From positions 62,001-126,000 of the forward strand of contig NZ_AMZO01000036.1 in assembly GCF_000331515.1 (NCBI RefSeq): 64,000 nucleotides of DNA. The letters are read 5' to 3'. Below are positions 49,111-58,107 of this stretch, in pieces. The notes under the pieces are model-generated. The model was not told where the DNA came from. It saw only the letters and a program-made list of their open reading frames with translations, and did not search any database. The position numbers and the translations under genes are program-made. Position 1 is the first letter of the stretch. The number at the start of each line of letters is the position of its first letter. This stretch comes from Photobacterium marinum (GTDB taxonomy: Bacteria > Pseudomonadota > Gammaproteobacteria > Enterobacterales > Vibrionaceae).

Positions 49111-50502
49111 ATGAGCAATCTCAATAGTGGCACTCTTCTGGGCCACCCTAAAGGTTTGTTCTTACTGTTTGGTACTGAACTGTGGGAACGATTCTCTTAT
49201 TACGCTATGCGCGCCATTCTGGTGCTTTACCTTACAGATAAAACAATTAACGGCGGCCTTGGCTGGTCAACCCAAGACGCGCTAAACCTTTACGGCATCT
49301 ACACCGGTCTCGTTTACATCACTCCTCTTATTGGTGGTTGGATTGCCGATAACTTCCTAGGCCAGCGTCGTTCGATCATCATCGGTGGTATTCTGATGGC
49401 CCTGGGTCAATTCACTCTGGCTCTGCCTAACAGTATGGTTGATCCACACGCAGTTACTGCATTCTACCTGGGTCTAGGCCTGCTTATTGTTGGTAACGGT
49501 ATGTTTAAGCCAAACATTTCTACCATGGTTGGCGACCTGTACGAAGAAGGTGATAACCGTCGTGACGGCGCATTCACTATTTTCTACATGGGTATCAACC
49601 TGGGTTCCCTACTTGCTGGTATTATTGCCGGTACAGCATCTGCAACATACGGCTGGAAAGCAGGCTTCCTAACTGCTGGTATCGGTATGCTTCTTAGCCT
49701 GGTAGTCCAACTATTCTTCGCTGAGCGCCTGCTGGGAGATATCGGTAAAGTTCCTGCAGCTAAGCGTGCTGCTGAGATGAATAAGTCAGGTAAGAAAGAA
49801 CCTCTTACTAAAGAAGAACGTGATCGCATGAAAGTGATCATGATCATGGGTACATTCGTTGTAATCTTCTGGGCTGGTTTCGAACAGGCCGGTGGCCTGA
49901 TGAATATCTTCTCTCAGGAATACACTGATCGTATGATTGGTAGCTTTGAAGTACCAGCTGCATGGTTCCAGTCTCTGAACCCGTTCTTCGTTATCACACT
50001 GGCACCGGTTATCGCTTCCATCTGGGTGAAACTAGGTCCTAAAGAGCCAAGCTCTCCAATTAAGTTTGCCTTCGGTCTGTTCTTCCTGGCAGCTGGCTTC
50101 CTTTGCATGATTGGTGCAGTTCTACAGCAGGGCGGCGACGTTACTGTTAAAACATCTATGATGTGGCTGGTAGGCGCATACTTCTTCCACACACTTGGTG
50201 AGCTATGTCTGTCTCCTATCGGCCTGTCTATGGTTACCAAGCTTGCTCCTCTTCGCCTGGCATCTCTGATGATGGGTGTTTGGTTCGGCTTCAATGCTGT
50301 TGCTAACTACGTTGCCGGTATCATCGGTGCACAGGTTGGTGAAGCGGGCCCAATGGCTATCTTCAGCGGTATTGCAGTTGCAGCTACCATCGCAGGTGTA
50401 CTGCTTGTTCTTTGCTCAAACCAGCTAATTCGTTGGATGCACGGTGCCGAAGGCCACGTTGCTGAAGAAGAAACAGCAGAAGCTCAGCCAGTTGAAGCAT
50501 AA
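49111..50502 (+). CDS. Proton-dependent peptide transporter (POT/PTR2 family)
   Basis: A 463-aa inner-membrane MFS carrier for di- and tripeptides. It has the POT signature ExxERFxYY as GTELWERFSYYAMRAILVLYL, the PTR2 segment YTGLVYITPLIGGWIADNFLGQRRSIIIGG, and about 14 hydrophobic segments; an acidic C-terminal tail (EEETAEAQP) follows. It is most like the DtpA/DtpB group; the exact member is not assigned. Codon choice is strongly biased, suggesting high expression. A terminator follows. Confidence 0.93.
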   Translation: MSNLNSGTLLGHPKGLFLLFGTELWERFSYYAMRAILVLYLTDKTINGGLGWSTQDALNLYGIYTGLVYITPLIGGWIADNFLGQRRSIIIGGILMALGQFTLALPNSMVDPHAVTAFYLGLGLLIVGNGMFKPNISTMVGDLYEEGDNRRDGAFTIFYMGINLGSLLAGIIAGTASATYGWKAGFLTAGIGMLLSLVVQLFFAERLLGDIGKVPAAKRAAEMNKSGKKEPLTKEERDRMKVIMIMGTFVVIFWAGFEQAGGLMNIFSQEYTDRMIGSFEVPAAWFQSLNPFFVITLAPVIASIWVKLGPKEPSSPIKFAFGLFFLAAGFLCMIGAVLQQGGDVTVKTSMMWLVGAYFFHTLGELCLSPIGLSMVTKLAPLRLASLMMGVWFGFNAVANYVAGIIGAQVGEAGPMAIFSGIAVAATIAGVLLVLCSNQLIRWMHGAEGHVAEEETAEAQPVEA

Positions 50503-50558
50503 GCATCAAGCGCAAATTTAAAGAGGCAAGTTTCTAAATTAGAAACAAGTATCAACGA

Positions 50559-50587
50559 AAAACGGGAGCCTCTGGCTCCCGTTTTTG
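50559..50587 (+). terminator. Terminator of the peptide transporter gene
   Basis: AAAACGGGAGCC and GGCTCCCGTTTT form a 12-bp stem around TCT, followed by a T-run. A smaller GTTTCT/AGAAAC hairpin lies at 50530-50546. Confidence 0.92.
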
Positions 50588-50638
50588 TTGGATTCTACAA
50601 GATAACGCCTACGCTACTTATCTAGTGAAGCTCACAAG

Positions 50639-51772
50639 CTAAAACCCGCAACGCTTCAATGTCAGACTAAAACTCCCCGCCCTCATCTCGCTCAATGACA
50701 AACGGCCTCCCGATTCAGAAAGCTGCAGCCGCGCAACATCGTTATGCTTAGCATTTTCGCCCAGCCAAGATTGCACCGGAATATTGTGGTTACCATCACT
50801 GGTTTGCAGCATAGCTCCCAATCCGGATGAAACCACAGATAGACTTTTATCACACGCATCAAAAATACCAAACAAGGCTTTGATGGGTGATGCATAACCT
50901 GAATGCTTCATCCCTTTTTCTATCAGCTGAACCAGGCTGGAAATATTGTTCTCATCTGCCATACGAGTTCGCAGATAATCATTGAAAAAGGCGCGAACCA
51001 GTAAGGTAGTTGCAGTGCCATTATCAGGATCAGAAGACGAGTCGATCAGATAAAATGCTAACCGCCCATCCATTAGCCAGGTGTAATCAAGCAATACAGG
51101 AGGCACATCAGCAGCCTGCAACACACAATAATTCAATTGCCAATCACCCTGACTTGATTCCGTCTCTGGCATCAATCCCATCAAGAGTTCTTGAGCTGCC
51201 CGAGGATTGGCTTTGAGCTCCTCGATGTGCCATTCAAGCTCTTCGTCGATCCCACTTTCATCTTCACTGACGCCAAACCACTGGCTTGAGAAATCACGAT
51301 TCTCATTCACCGTGTCCTGCGACTTGAGTACCTGTAGAATGGCTGATTTCAGAACCATGATGTTATCAAGAGGCTTGATCAAAAAGTCTTTCACGCCATG
51401 ACGTAAAGCAGCAGCAACATCGCCCATATTACCGGTTCCTGAAATAACAATGACCGGCACCATTGGGTACTGCACCGCGATCTCTTCAACAAATTCCATC
51501 CCAGTCAAAATTGGCATTTCTAAATCGCACAGTAACACATCAGGAATCCCATCTCTGAGCGCCTGCAAACCAGCCAAACCATCCTCTGCTTCACGCACCT
51601 GACATCCTTGGCTTGTTAAGAAACCAGAGATCATAGTGCGAAAAACCGGATCATCTTCAACGATGAGAACGTCTTTATCCTCAAGCAAAGGTTGAGTCCT
51701 CCAGGAATGATGGGTTGCTATACCCTGCTTTTCATTAGGGGAATTGACTGGTTTATCTGAATAAGTGCGCAT
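50639..51772 (-). CDS. rssB: Response regulator, RssB-like
   Basis: RssB is the adaptor that delivers RpoS to ClpXP. The roughly 377-aa protein has a receiver domain (VLIVEDDPVFRTMISGFL, phospho-Asp in VLLCDLEMPILTG, VIVISGTGNMGD, KDFLIKPL) and a C-terminal PP2C-like region (NYCVLQAADVPPVLLDYTW, LAFYLIDSS). Architecture and segment order resemble E. coli RssB. clpX and clpP lie 8 kb away in this window. The start is not certain: ATG at 51772 is used, but an open frame to 51874 exists. Confidence 0.75.
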   Translation of the reverse strand: MRTYSDKPVNSPNEKQGIATHHSWRTQPLLEDKDVLIVEDDPVFRTMISGFLTSQGCQVREAEDGLAGLQALRDGIPDVLLCDLEMPILTGMEFVEEIAVQYPMVPVIVISGTGNMGDVAAALRHGVKDFLIKPLDNIMVLKSAILQVLKSQDTVNENRDFSSQWFGVSEDESGIDEELEWHIEELKANPRAAQELLMGLMPETESSQGDWQLNYCVLQAADVPPVLLDYTWLMDGRLAFYLIDSSSDPDNGTATTLLVRAFFNDYLRTRMADENNISSLVQLIEKGMKHSGYASPIKALFGIFDACDKSLSVVSSGLGAMLQTSDGNHNIPVQSWLGENAKHNDVARLQLSESGGRLSLSEMRAGSFSLTLKRCGF

Positions 51773-52034
51773 GAAAGCCCAACAGCTAATCAACCTCTCA
51801 AAAGCATAGGTCGGAAATTGTGTTCCGTCATTGCAAGAGTCACTTTCCAGGATATAGATAGTCTGATAATGCAACCAGGTTCAAAGAATTGTCTTTTCAG
51901 GACAAAATAGTGTGCTTATTAAAATTTAATGCAAGGAAATATTGATTTACAGCAAAACCTGTTAGGATAGTGACATCTTTTAACACATTTTGTTATACAA
52001 TTCCCAATTATAAGTTTTCAGTTATTGTGTATCT

Positions 52035-52910
52035 ATGAAGCTTGACGATTTAAATTTGTTTCGTATGGTTGTCGACAACGGCAGCTATACCGCCGCCTCG
52101 CGCAAAACTCAGGTTCCTGTCGCAACCCTAACCCGACGTATCCAGGCTCTGGAAGAATGCCTGAGTATTCGACTGTTAAACCGTCACGCCCGCAAGCTGT
52201 CACTTACGGAAGCCGGACAAAAATTCTATGATGAATGCAGCCCTATGCTCCAGCAGCTGGTTGATACGACCGAGCACATTAGCGAAGAATGCAAAGGAGC
52301 CGCGGGTAAACTAAAAATTGCCGCACCATCCAACCTGACGAAAGTGATGCTGCAACCAATGCTGAACGCTTTTATGTCGGAACACCCGGCCATAAACATT
52401 GAACTGCACATGAGCAGCGAACCAGAACAGCTTGACCCTACAGACTGGGATGTCATTTTCCGTGTCGGGCCGCAGCGTGACTCAACCCTGATAGCACGAA
52501 AAATCAGCGCTGTTAAAGATATTCTGGTCGCCAGCCCGGAATATCTAAAAAATAACGCAGAACCGAAACATGCTCAGGATCTCCACCAGCATTCATTGCT
52601 AAAAGGAAAGCCACTACTACGTTGGCGTCTGACCGACAGTAACGGTGAAACCATTACTGTAAATGAACGAGGCCGCTTTGAAGCAAACCAGCTAAATGTT
52701 GTTCGTAAAGCCTGTGTTAGCGGATTAGGTATTACTCTGATGCCGGACGTTATGTTGGAGAAATACATCGAATCGGGCGAACTGGTTCGAATTCTGGAAA
52801 ACTGGTCAGCAAACCTACGAGAAGTTTACCTGCTATATAATCACCGAGACTATCAGCCAGAAAAGCTACGCTTATTCATTGAGTTTGCCAGCGAATACTT
52901 CAAGTTATAA
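52035..52910 (+). CDS. LysR-family transcriptional regulator
   Basis: A 291-aa regulator with the N-terminal winged HTH (LNLFRMVVDNGSYTAASRKTQVPVATLTRRIQALEECLSIRLLNR) and a LysR effector-binding domain (GKLKIAAPSNLTKVMLQPML, DWDVIFRVGPQRDSTLIARKI, VRKACVSGLGITLMPDVML). It is of the CrgA/AaeR-like subgroup by its DNA-binding region. The controlled genes are not evident; the neighbours are a divergent rssB and a Yip1-like gene. Confidence 0.88.
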   Translation: MKLDDLNLFRMVVDNGSYTAASRKTQVPVATLTRRIQALEECLSIRLLNRHARKLSLTEAGQKFYDECSPMLQQLVDTTEHISEECKGAAGKLKIAAPSNLTKVMLQPMLNAFMSEHPAINIELHMSSEPEQLDPTDWDVIFRVGPQRDSTLIARKISAVKDILVASPEYLKNNAEPKHAQDLHQHSLLKGKPLLRWRLTDSNGETITVNERGRFEANQLNVVRKACVSGLGITLMPDVMLEKYIESGELVRILENWSANLREVYLLYNHRDYQPEKLRLFIEFASEYFKL

Positions 52911-52930
52911 CACTCTCCCTCCCGTTTTTA

Positions 52931-52956
52931 GACCAGTCGGCCCTACCGGCTGGTCT
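52931..52956 (+). terminator. Hairpin after the LysR gene
   Basis: AGACCAGTCGG and CGGCTGGTCT pair with one wobble around CCCTAC, 21 bases past the stop. The T-run is short. Confidence 0.65.
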
Positions 52957-53201
52957 TGCCAATTTCTTGCCAAGCCAGGTAACCCCGACTAAATGTTAAT
53001 GTATTGAATAAGGGAATTATCTGTGCTTGTGTGTCTACTCTAGCCTGAAAATCAACACAAAATCCAGACATTAAAGAGCAGCCATCTAAGCTAAGTAAAT
53101 ACCTGTAATTTATCGCATGCGAACACCGATCGTGTCGTCGTCTGTTTTCAGGCACATAATCTGTTCGTGAAAACTAACGCACCTGATAACGAGGTAATGC
53201 T

Positions 53202-53801
53202 ATGATTCTGGGACATTTATTTGGGCTGTACACCCACCCTAAACAAGAGTGGCGTACCATTGACAAGGAACACGAAGGTATTCAAAGCAGTCTATCTCAC
53301 ATCATGTTGATTGCACTGCTCCCTCCAACTTTTGCCTTTATCTCCAGTGTGTTTATTGGCTGGCGGATAGGAGCTGGAGAACCGATATTCCTGACTCAGA
53401 GTAGCGCCCTAGGAATGTCAGTTGCCATGTACTTTGCACTGATTGCAGGCGTCTTTGCTCTTGCCTACCTGGCCCACTGGATGAGCCATACTTTTGGTTC
53501 AACGCCAACCTTTACTCAGGCGCTAGAATTAGCCGCTTATACAGCAACCCCTTTATTCATGGTCAGCATTGCAGCTATTTACCCTCAAGTATGGTTCCTT
53601 ATGATTGCCGGGTTAATTGGTGTTGCCTATTCCGTTTATCTACTCTACACAGGTGTGCCGATTCTTATGCATATCCCCGAAGAGCGTGGCTTTATTTATG
53701 CTAGTTCCATCGTGACCTGTGGCTTGGTTTTACTGGTATCCATCATTGCCGGTTCAGTTATTCTCTGGAACCTGGGTCTTGGACCGCAGTTTAGTCACTA
53801 A
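53202..53801 (+). CDS. Yip1-family inner-membrane protein
   Basis: A 199-aa protein starting MILGHLFGLYTHPKQEWRTID, then about five hydrophobic segments (LIALLPPTFAFISSVFIGW, YFALIAGVFALAYLAHWM, WFLMIAGLIGVAYSVYLLYTGVPILM and VTCGLVLLVSIIAGSVIL). The P-X-W-X-I motif near the N-terminus and the YLLYTGVP segment match Yip1-domain proteins. Function is unknown. Confidence 0.82.
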   Translation: MILGHLFGLYTHPKQEWRTIDKEHEGIQSSLSHIMLIALLPPTFAFISSVFIGWRIGAGEPIFLTQSSALGMSVAMYFALIAGVFALAYLAHWMSHTFGSTPTFTQALELAAYTATPLFMVSIAAIYPQVWFLMIAGLIGVAYSVYLLYTGVPILMHIPEERGFIYASSIVTCGLVLLVSIIAGSVILWNLGLGPQFSH

Positions 53802-53826
53802 TGCTTAAGGGAACGAAGTAGTATTA

Positions 53827-53898
53827 GAGGCGAGAGATAAGAAGCGAAATAAATAGAGGTTAGAGAGGCGAGTTTGAGTCAACCCGACCTCTCGCCTC
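53827..53898. terminator. Alternative inverted repeats between the Yip1-like gene and purF
   Basis: CTCGCCTC (53891-53898) can pair with GAGGCGAG at 53865-53872, or, extended by one base, with GAGGCGAGA at 53827-53835. The two folds exclude each other. They lie between converging genes. Confidence 0.45.
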
Positions 53899-53904
53899 AT
53901 AAAT

Positions 53905-55419
53905 CTAAACCCCTTCGTTATGTAACTCGAGATTTGCCAAATCCTGCTGAATTTCACGAGCTTTAGAATCTTCACTTCGCAGACTTTCAAGGTAATCAAG
54001 ATATTGCTGGTTAACATCACCGGTAACATAAGTCCCGCTAAAGACAGAGGTTTCAAACTCTTTAATATCTGGATTACCGTCAGCCACCGCAGCCACCAAG
54101 TCATCAAGGTCCTGGAAAATAAGGCCATCAGCACCAATCATTTTACAAATTTCATCAACTTCACGACCATGGGCAATCAGCTCATTAGCACTTGGCATAT
54201 CAATACCATAAACGTTAGGAAAACGTACTTCCGGCGCTGCTGATGCCAGATACACTTTACGGGCTCCGGCTTCACGGGCCATTTCAATGATCTGCTCAGA
54301 TGTCGTACCACGCACAATGGAGTCATCCACCAACAGGACATTCTTATCCTTAAATTCAGAGCGAATGGCATTAAGTTTACGGCGTACTGACTTACGGCGC
54401 ATATGCTGACCAGGCATAATAAAGGTACGACCAACATAGCGGTTTTTCACGAACCCCTGACGGTATGGCTTATCCAGTGTACGGGCAATTTCTAGCGCGC
54501 TGTCACAGGAGGTTTCCGGGATAGGAATGACAACATCAATGTCATGGTCATACCATTCTCGCTTAATTTTCTCCCCCAACTTCTGTCCCATACAAACACG
54601 AGCACTGTAGACTGATACTTTATCGATAAAGGAATCCGGGCGGGCAAAGTACACAAACTCAAAGATACACGGGTGAAGCGCCGGGTTTTCTGCACATTGC
54701 TCAGTATATAACTCACTATTGAAATCTATATATACCGCTTCACCGGGCGCAACATCGCGAACAAAATCAAAACCGACAGCATCAAGAGCAACAGACTCAG
54801 ATGCCACCATATATTCCACTTTTCCGTCTACTTCACGACGTCCCAGACACAAGGGGCGAATACCATTAGGATCACGAAATGCAATCAAGCCATGACCAAT
54901 TACCATAGCCACAACGGCATAAGCACCAGAAACTATTTTATGAACGGCTCGGACAGCAGAAAAAATATCATTCGGAGAGAGGGGGTAAGAAGCGGCTTTT
55001 TCTAACTGGTTAGCCAATATGTTAAGGAGGATTTCTGAGTCAGATGAGGTGTTAACATGACGCCGGGCCTCTTTAAACAAACTCTCCTCAATATCTGCGG
55101 CATTGGTCAAATTACCGTTATGCGCCAGAGAGATGCCGAAAGGAGAGTTAACATAAAACGGCTGAGCCTCTGAGGCGCTTGAACTCCCTGCGGTCGGGTA
55201 TCTGACGTGACCAATTCCCACACTTCCCTGTAGCCGCTGCATGTGCCGGGCCTCAAACACATCCCGCACCAAACCGTTAGCCTTACGAAGACGAAAACGA
55301 TTGCTTTCCAAGGTAACAATACCAGCGGCATCCTGTCCGCGATGCTGCAGCACGGTCAGTGCATCATAGATAGACTGGTTTACCGGGGTAGATCCCACGA
55401 TTCCGACAATACCACACAT
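53905..55419 (-). CDS. purF: Amidophosphoribosyltransferase PurF
   Basis: First committed step of purine synthesis, transferring glutamine amide to PRPP. The 504-aa protein starts MCGIVGIVG, with Cys2 as the N-terminal nucleophile after Met removal, has the glutaminase domain (TVLQHRGQDAAGI, GIGHVRYPTAGSSSASEAQP, SLAHNGNLTNA) and the PRPP-binding motif VLLVDDSIVRGTTSEQ. AGGA lies upstream of the ATG. It is the last gene of the hubP-to-purF block and follows cvpA, as in E. coli. Confidence 0.97.
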   Translation of the reverse strand: MCGIVGIVGSTPVNQSIYDALTVLQHRGQDAAGIVTLESNRFRLRKANGLVRDVFEARHMQRLQGSVGIGHVRYPTAGSSSASEAQPFYVNSPFGISLAHNGNLTNAADIEESLFKEARRHVNTSSDSEILLNILANQLEKAASYPLSPNDIFSAVRAVHKIVSGAYAVVAMVIGHGLIAFRDPNGIRPLCLGRREVDGKVEYMVASESVALDAVGFDFVRDVAPGEAVYIDFNSELYTEQCAENPALHPCIFEFVYFARPDSFIDKVSVYSARVCMGQKLGEKIKREWYDHDIDVVIPIPETSCDSALEIARTLDKPYRQGFVKNRYVGRTFIMPGQHMRRKSVRRKLNAIRSEFKDKNVLLVDDSIVRGTTSEQIIEMAREAGARKVYLASAAPEVRFPNVYGIDMPSANELIAHGREVDEICKMIGADGLIFQDLDDLVAAVADGNPDIKEFETSVFSGTYVTGDVNQQYLDYLESLRSEDSKAREIQQDLANLELHNEGV

Positions 55420-55555
55420 GTCCTAAATCCTCGTCACGCATTAAGTAGCAGTTAAAGCTGCTTCAACAATTACTCATTATTCCGCGGGTTCCGGTTAACC
55501 TGATTTAACCGAATCCCGCGGAAAGGTATCCCAAAAAGCAGCTTGTACACCGGCA

Positions 55556-56050
55556 CTATAATGCGCCGGGCAAGAAGCTTGACGTGTCTTTGAGATAAGT
55601 GAAAAACCATTCAATCACCACGCCGAACTGCGGAATCAACTGTGACTGCTGCCACCAATCTGCCTTGGCAAATCCCGTAAAGGCGTCGATGAAGAACAGT
55701 ATGGCAGATACAATTAGTACCCCCCTCACTCCACCAAAGACAACACCCAGAACCCGGTCCGTTCCTGATAACCCGGTCTTCTGGACCAACTGTCCAATCA
55801 CATAGTTCACTACCGCACCGACAATCAGTGTCGCAATGAACAAGGCAGCTATTGCGCTACCATTACGCAACATCTCATCATGAATGTTCGTAAAATATGC
55901 TGCCAGCTCAGTATAAAAATTACTGGCGATGAAAAAAGCAGCAAACCATATAACCAGTGACAATGCTTCTTTAACAAAACCACGGATCAAACTGACCAGT
56001 GCAGAGAAGCCTATTACGCCTAAAATTACGTAATCAATCCAAATCATCAT
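55556..56050 (-). CDS. cvpA: Colicin V production protein CvpA
   Basis: A 164-aa inner-membrane protein with four hydrophobic segments, starting MMIWIDYVILGVIGFSALVSLIRGFVKEALSLVIW, with GTDRVLGVVFGGVRGVLIV as in CvpA. Despite its name it is a conserved housekeeping protein linked to envelope homeostasis. It is upstream of purF and downstream of a PurR operator, the same order as in E. coli, so the two genes are probably co-transcribed. Confidence 0.93.
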   Translation of the reverse strand: MMIWIDYVILGVIGFSALVSLIRGFVKEALSLVIWFAAFFIASNFYTELAAYFTNIHDEMLRNGSAIAALFIATLIVGAVVNYVIGQLVQKTGLSGTDRVLGVVFGGVRGVLIVSAILFFIDAFTGFAKADWWQQSQLIPQFGVVIEWFFTYLKDTSSFLPGAL

Positions 56051-56097
56051 TTGTTGTTTTCGTCTTGTTGGTGCGTATTCTAACAGAAAAAATGAGA

Positions 56098-56113
56098 ACG
56101 CAAACGTTTACCT
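56098..56113. promoter_or_regulatory. PurR operator upstream of cvpA-purF
   Basis: ACGCAAACGTTTACCT matches the PurR consensus ACGCAAACGTTTNCGT in most positions and lies about 50 bases upstream of cvpA. It fits purine repression of cvpA-purF. It overlaps the last two bases of dedD. Confidence 0.85.
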
Positions 56114-56684
56114 AAGGGTTTAGTGGGTTAAATCTGAGCAATCGGCCCTTCAATCCGGTTAATTTTTCCAAATCTTTGAGCTGTGCCGACAGCTTCGATT
56201 TAGAGACATCCGGACCGACAACAACCCGAGCCAAGTCTCCTGGTTTTGGCTGCTTGGGAAAAACATGCGCCTGATAACCGGCATCTCGTAATTTTGCAAC
56301 CAGCTGGTTTGCGTTATCGATATTGCGGAAAACACCTAACTGAACCACCCAGCCACTGTCATGATTACCGACTTTCGGTTTTTCAACCGGGTACGGTGCC
56401 ACTTTCAACGGTTTGACGTTTAAAGGCTCGGAAACACCTTCCAGCTCCTGAGGTTCCTCTATAACCACGGTAACAGGCTCAGGAGGCAAATCAATTTCGG
56501 CGAACTGAGGTTCAGGGATAGTTGCAAACTCATCTTCAATGCCAATTTGAGGCTGAAGGGGAATACTGGCGAACTGCTCCTGGTAATGCTGCTTCTTCCC
56601 ATCGAATAAATCAGGCAGGAAGATAACGCCGATAGCGACCAGAATAATGGTTCCGACCAGTCGGCTTTGGAATTTACTTGCCAC
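56112..56684 (-). CDS. dedD: Cell-division SPOR-domain protein DedD
   Basis: A 190-aa protein with an N-terminal membrane segment (RLVGTIILVAIGVIFLPDLFDG), a Pro/Glu-rich linker, and a C-terminal SPOR domain (SGWVVQLGVFRNIDNANQLVAKLRDAGYQAHVFPKQ ... RVVVGPD) that binds denuded septal peptidoglycan. It lies between folC and cvpA with a two-base gap after folC. Confidence 0.93.
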   Translation of the reverse strand: MASKFQSRLVGTIILVAIGVIFLPDLFDGKKQHYQEQFASIPLQPQIGIEDEFATIPEPQFAEIDLPPEPVTVVIEEPQELEGVSEPLNVKPLKVAPYPVEKPKVGNHDSGWVVQLGVFRNIDNANQLVAKLRDAGYQAHVFPKQPKPGDLARVVVGPDVSKSKLSAQLKDLEKLTGLKGRLLRFNPLNP

Positions 56685-56686
56685 GT

Positions 56687-57967
56687 TTACTCCTGTGTTG
56701 ATGAAATATGGCTGGAAACTTGACCGACAGTGTAAAACGAGCCAAACACGATTACCATATCATCGCTTTCAGCCTGAGCTAGTGCCGCATCATAAGCTTG
56801 TTCCGGAGAATCAAAAGCAGCCTGCTCTCCTTCTAAATGCGAAATAATCTCTTCCGCTTTCGCAGCACGGGGACCTTCTAATGAAGCCGGATACCAAACG
56901 TCTACAATGTCTTTCATCTCAGCCATTGTTGCTGCGATATCTTTATCATGGAGCATGGCAACCACAGCGTGGATACGCTGTCTGTTTTCGCGCTGTCGGA
57001 TCTTCGTCAATTGCTCAGCAAAATACTGCGCCGAGTGCGGGTTATGGGCAACATCCAGGATAGTCAGCGGAGATTCCGAAATTCTCTCCATACGTCCCGG
57101 CAGGGATGCTGTGGCAAGACCTGCGGCAATGTGCTCATCACTGATATCCAGCTCGGCAACGCCCAGCGCCATCAATGCTGTTGCCGCATTTGGCAGCGGT
57201 AGAGACGGCATCGGCAGATCCTGCAAATCAAATGCACCGCAATGCCAACTCCAGCTATTACCATTCTGCTGGTAATCGAACTGATAACCAACCTGATAGA
57301 GCTGCGCACCAATATCATCAGCGTGGGCCGGCACACTGGCTGGAGGATTCGGCTGACCACACACGGCTGGTTTTTCTGCCCTGAAGATGCCCGCCTTTTC
57401 ATAACCGATAACTTCAATGTCATCACCCAGCCAATCAACATGATCAACCGCCAGGCTGGTGATCACCGCCACATCATGGTCAACAATATTGGTTGCATCC
57501 AGGCGTCCGCCCAAACCGACTTCTAAAATAGCCACATCGACCTGATGTTGCTTAAATAGTTGCAGCGCAGCCAGGGTACCAAATTCAAACAAGCTCAAGC
57601 TGCTATCTGACCGATTTTGTTCGATAGCGGCAAAAGCATGAGTATGTTCGCTATCGGCCAGTTCTTGGCCATTAATACGTACCCGCTCGTTGTAGCGCAC
57701 TAGATGAGGAGAGCTGTAAACACCAACCTTGTAACCGGCTTCAAGCAAGATGGCTTCAAGGATCGCGCAGGTTGAACCCTTGCCATTGGTACCAGCAACA
57801 GTAATCACGCGAGGTGCAGGTTTAGTTAACTGGGCGCGCTTTGCAACAGCAAACGCACGATCTAGGCCAAGGTCGATAGCACTGGTGTGGAGGTTTTCTA
57901 AATAAGTCAGCCAGGAGGAAAGAGGTGCCGTGGCTTGTGGGGCTGTCAGTCCGGACATTGTCTTCAT
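56687..57967 (-). CDS. folC: Dihydrofolate synthase/folylpolyglutamate synthase FolC
   Basis: A Mur-ligase-like enzyme that adds glutamate to dihydropteroate and to reduced folates. The 426-aa protein has the P-loop VITVAGTNGKGSTCAILE, SSPHLVRYNERVRING, LEVGLGGRLDATN, and the C-terminal LDVAHNPHSAQYFAEQL. The start at 57967 is ATG; a longer frame would need TTG, and a second ATG at 57958 is also possible. Confidence 0.95.
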   Translation of the reverse strand: MKTMSGLTAPQATAPLSSWLTYLENLHTSAIDLGLDRAFAVAKRAQLTKPAPRVITVAGTNGKGSTCAILEAILLEAGYKVGVYSSPHLVRYNERVRINGQELADSEHTHAFAAIEQNRSDSSLSLFEFGTLAALQLFKQHQVDVAILEVGLGGRLDATNIVDHDVAVITSLAVDHVDWLGDDIEVIGYEKAGIFRAEKPAVCGQPNPPASVPAHADDIGAQLYQVGYQFDYQQNGNSWSWHCGAFDLQDLPMPSLPLPNAATALMALGVAELDISDEHIAAGLATASLPGRMERISESPLTILDVAHNPHSAQYFAEQLTKIRQRENRQRIHAVVAMLHDKDIAATMAEMKDIVDVWYPASLEGPRAAKAEEIISHLEGEQAAFDSPEQAYDAALAQAESDDMVIVFGSFYTVGQVSSHISSTQE

Positions 57968-58107
57968 TCTAATTAGTACCAATAATAGGTACTAATTTAA
58001 CACTGAAACGAGTCTGAATTCATGTAATCACAACAATAAATTCAATCAACAGATTGTTCTATAGCTGAGATAGCCACTCAAACCCGCTTCAGTTTCATCA
58101 GTAGCGA

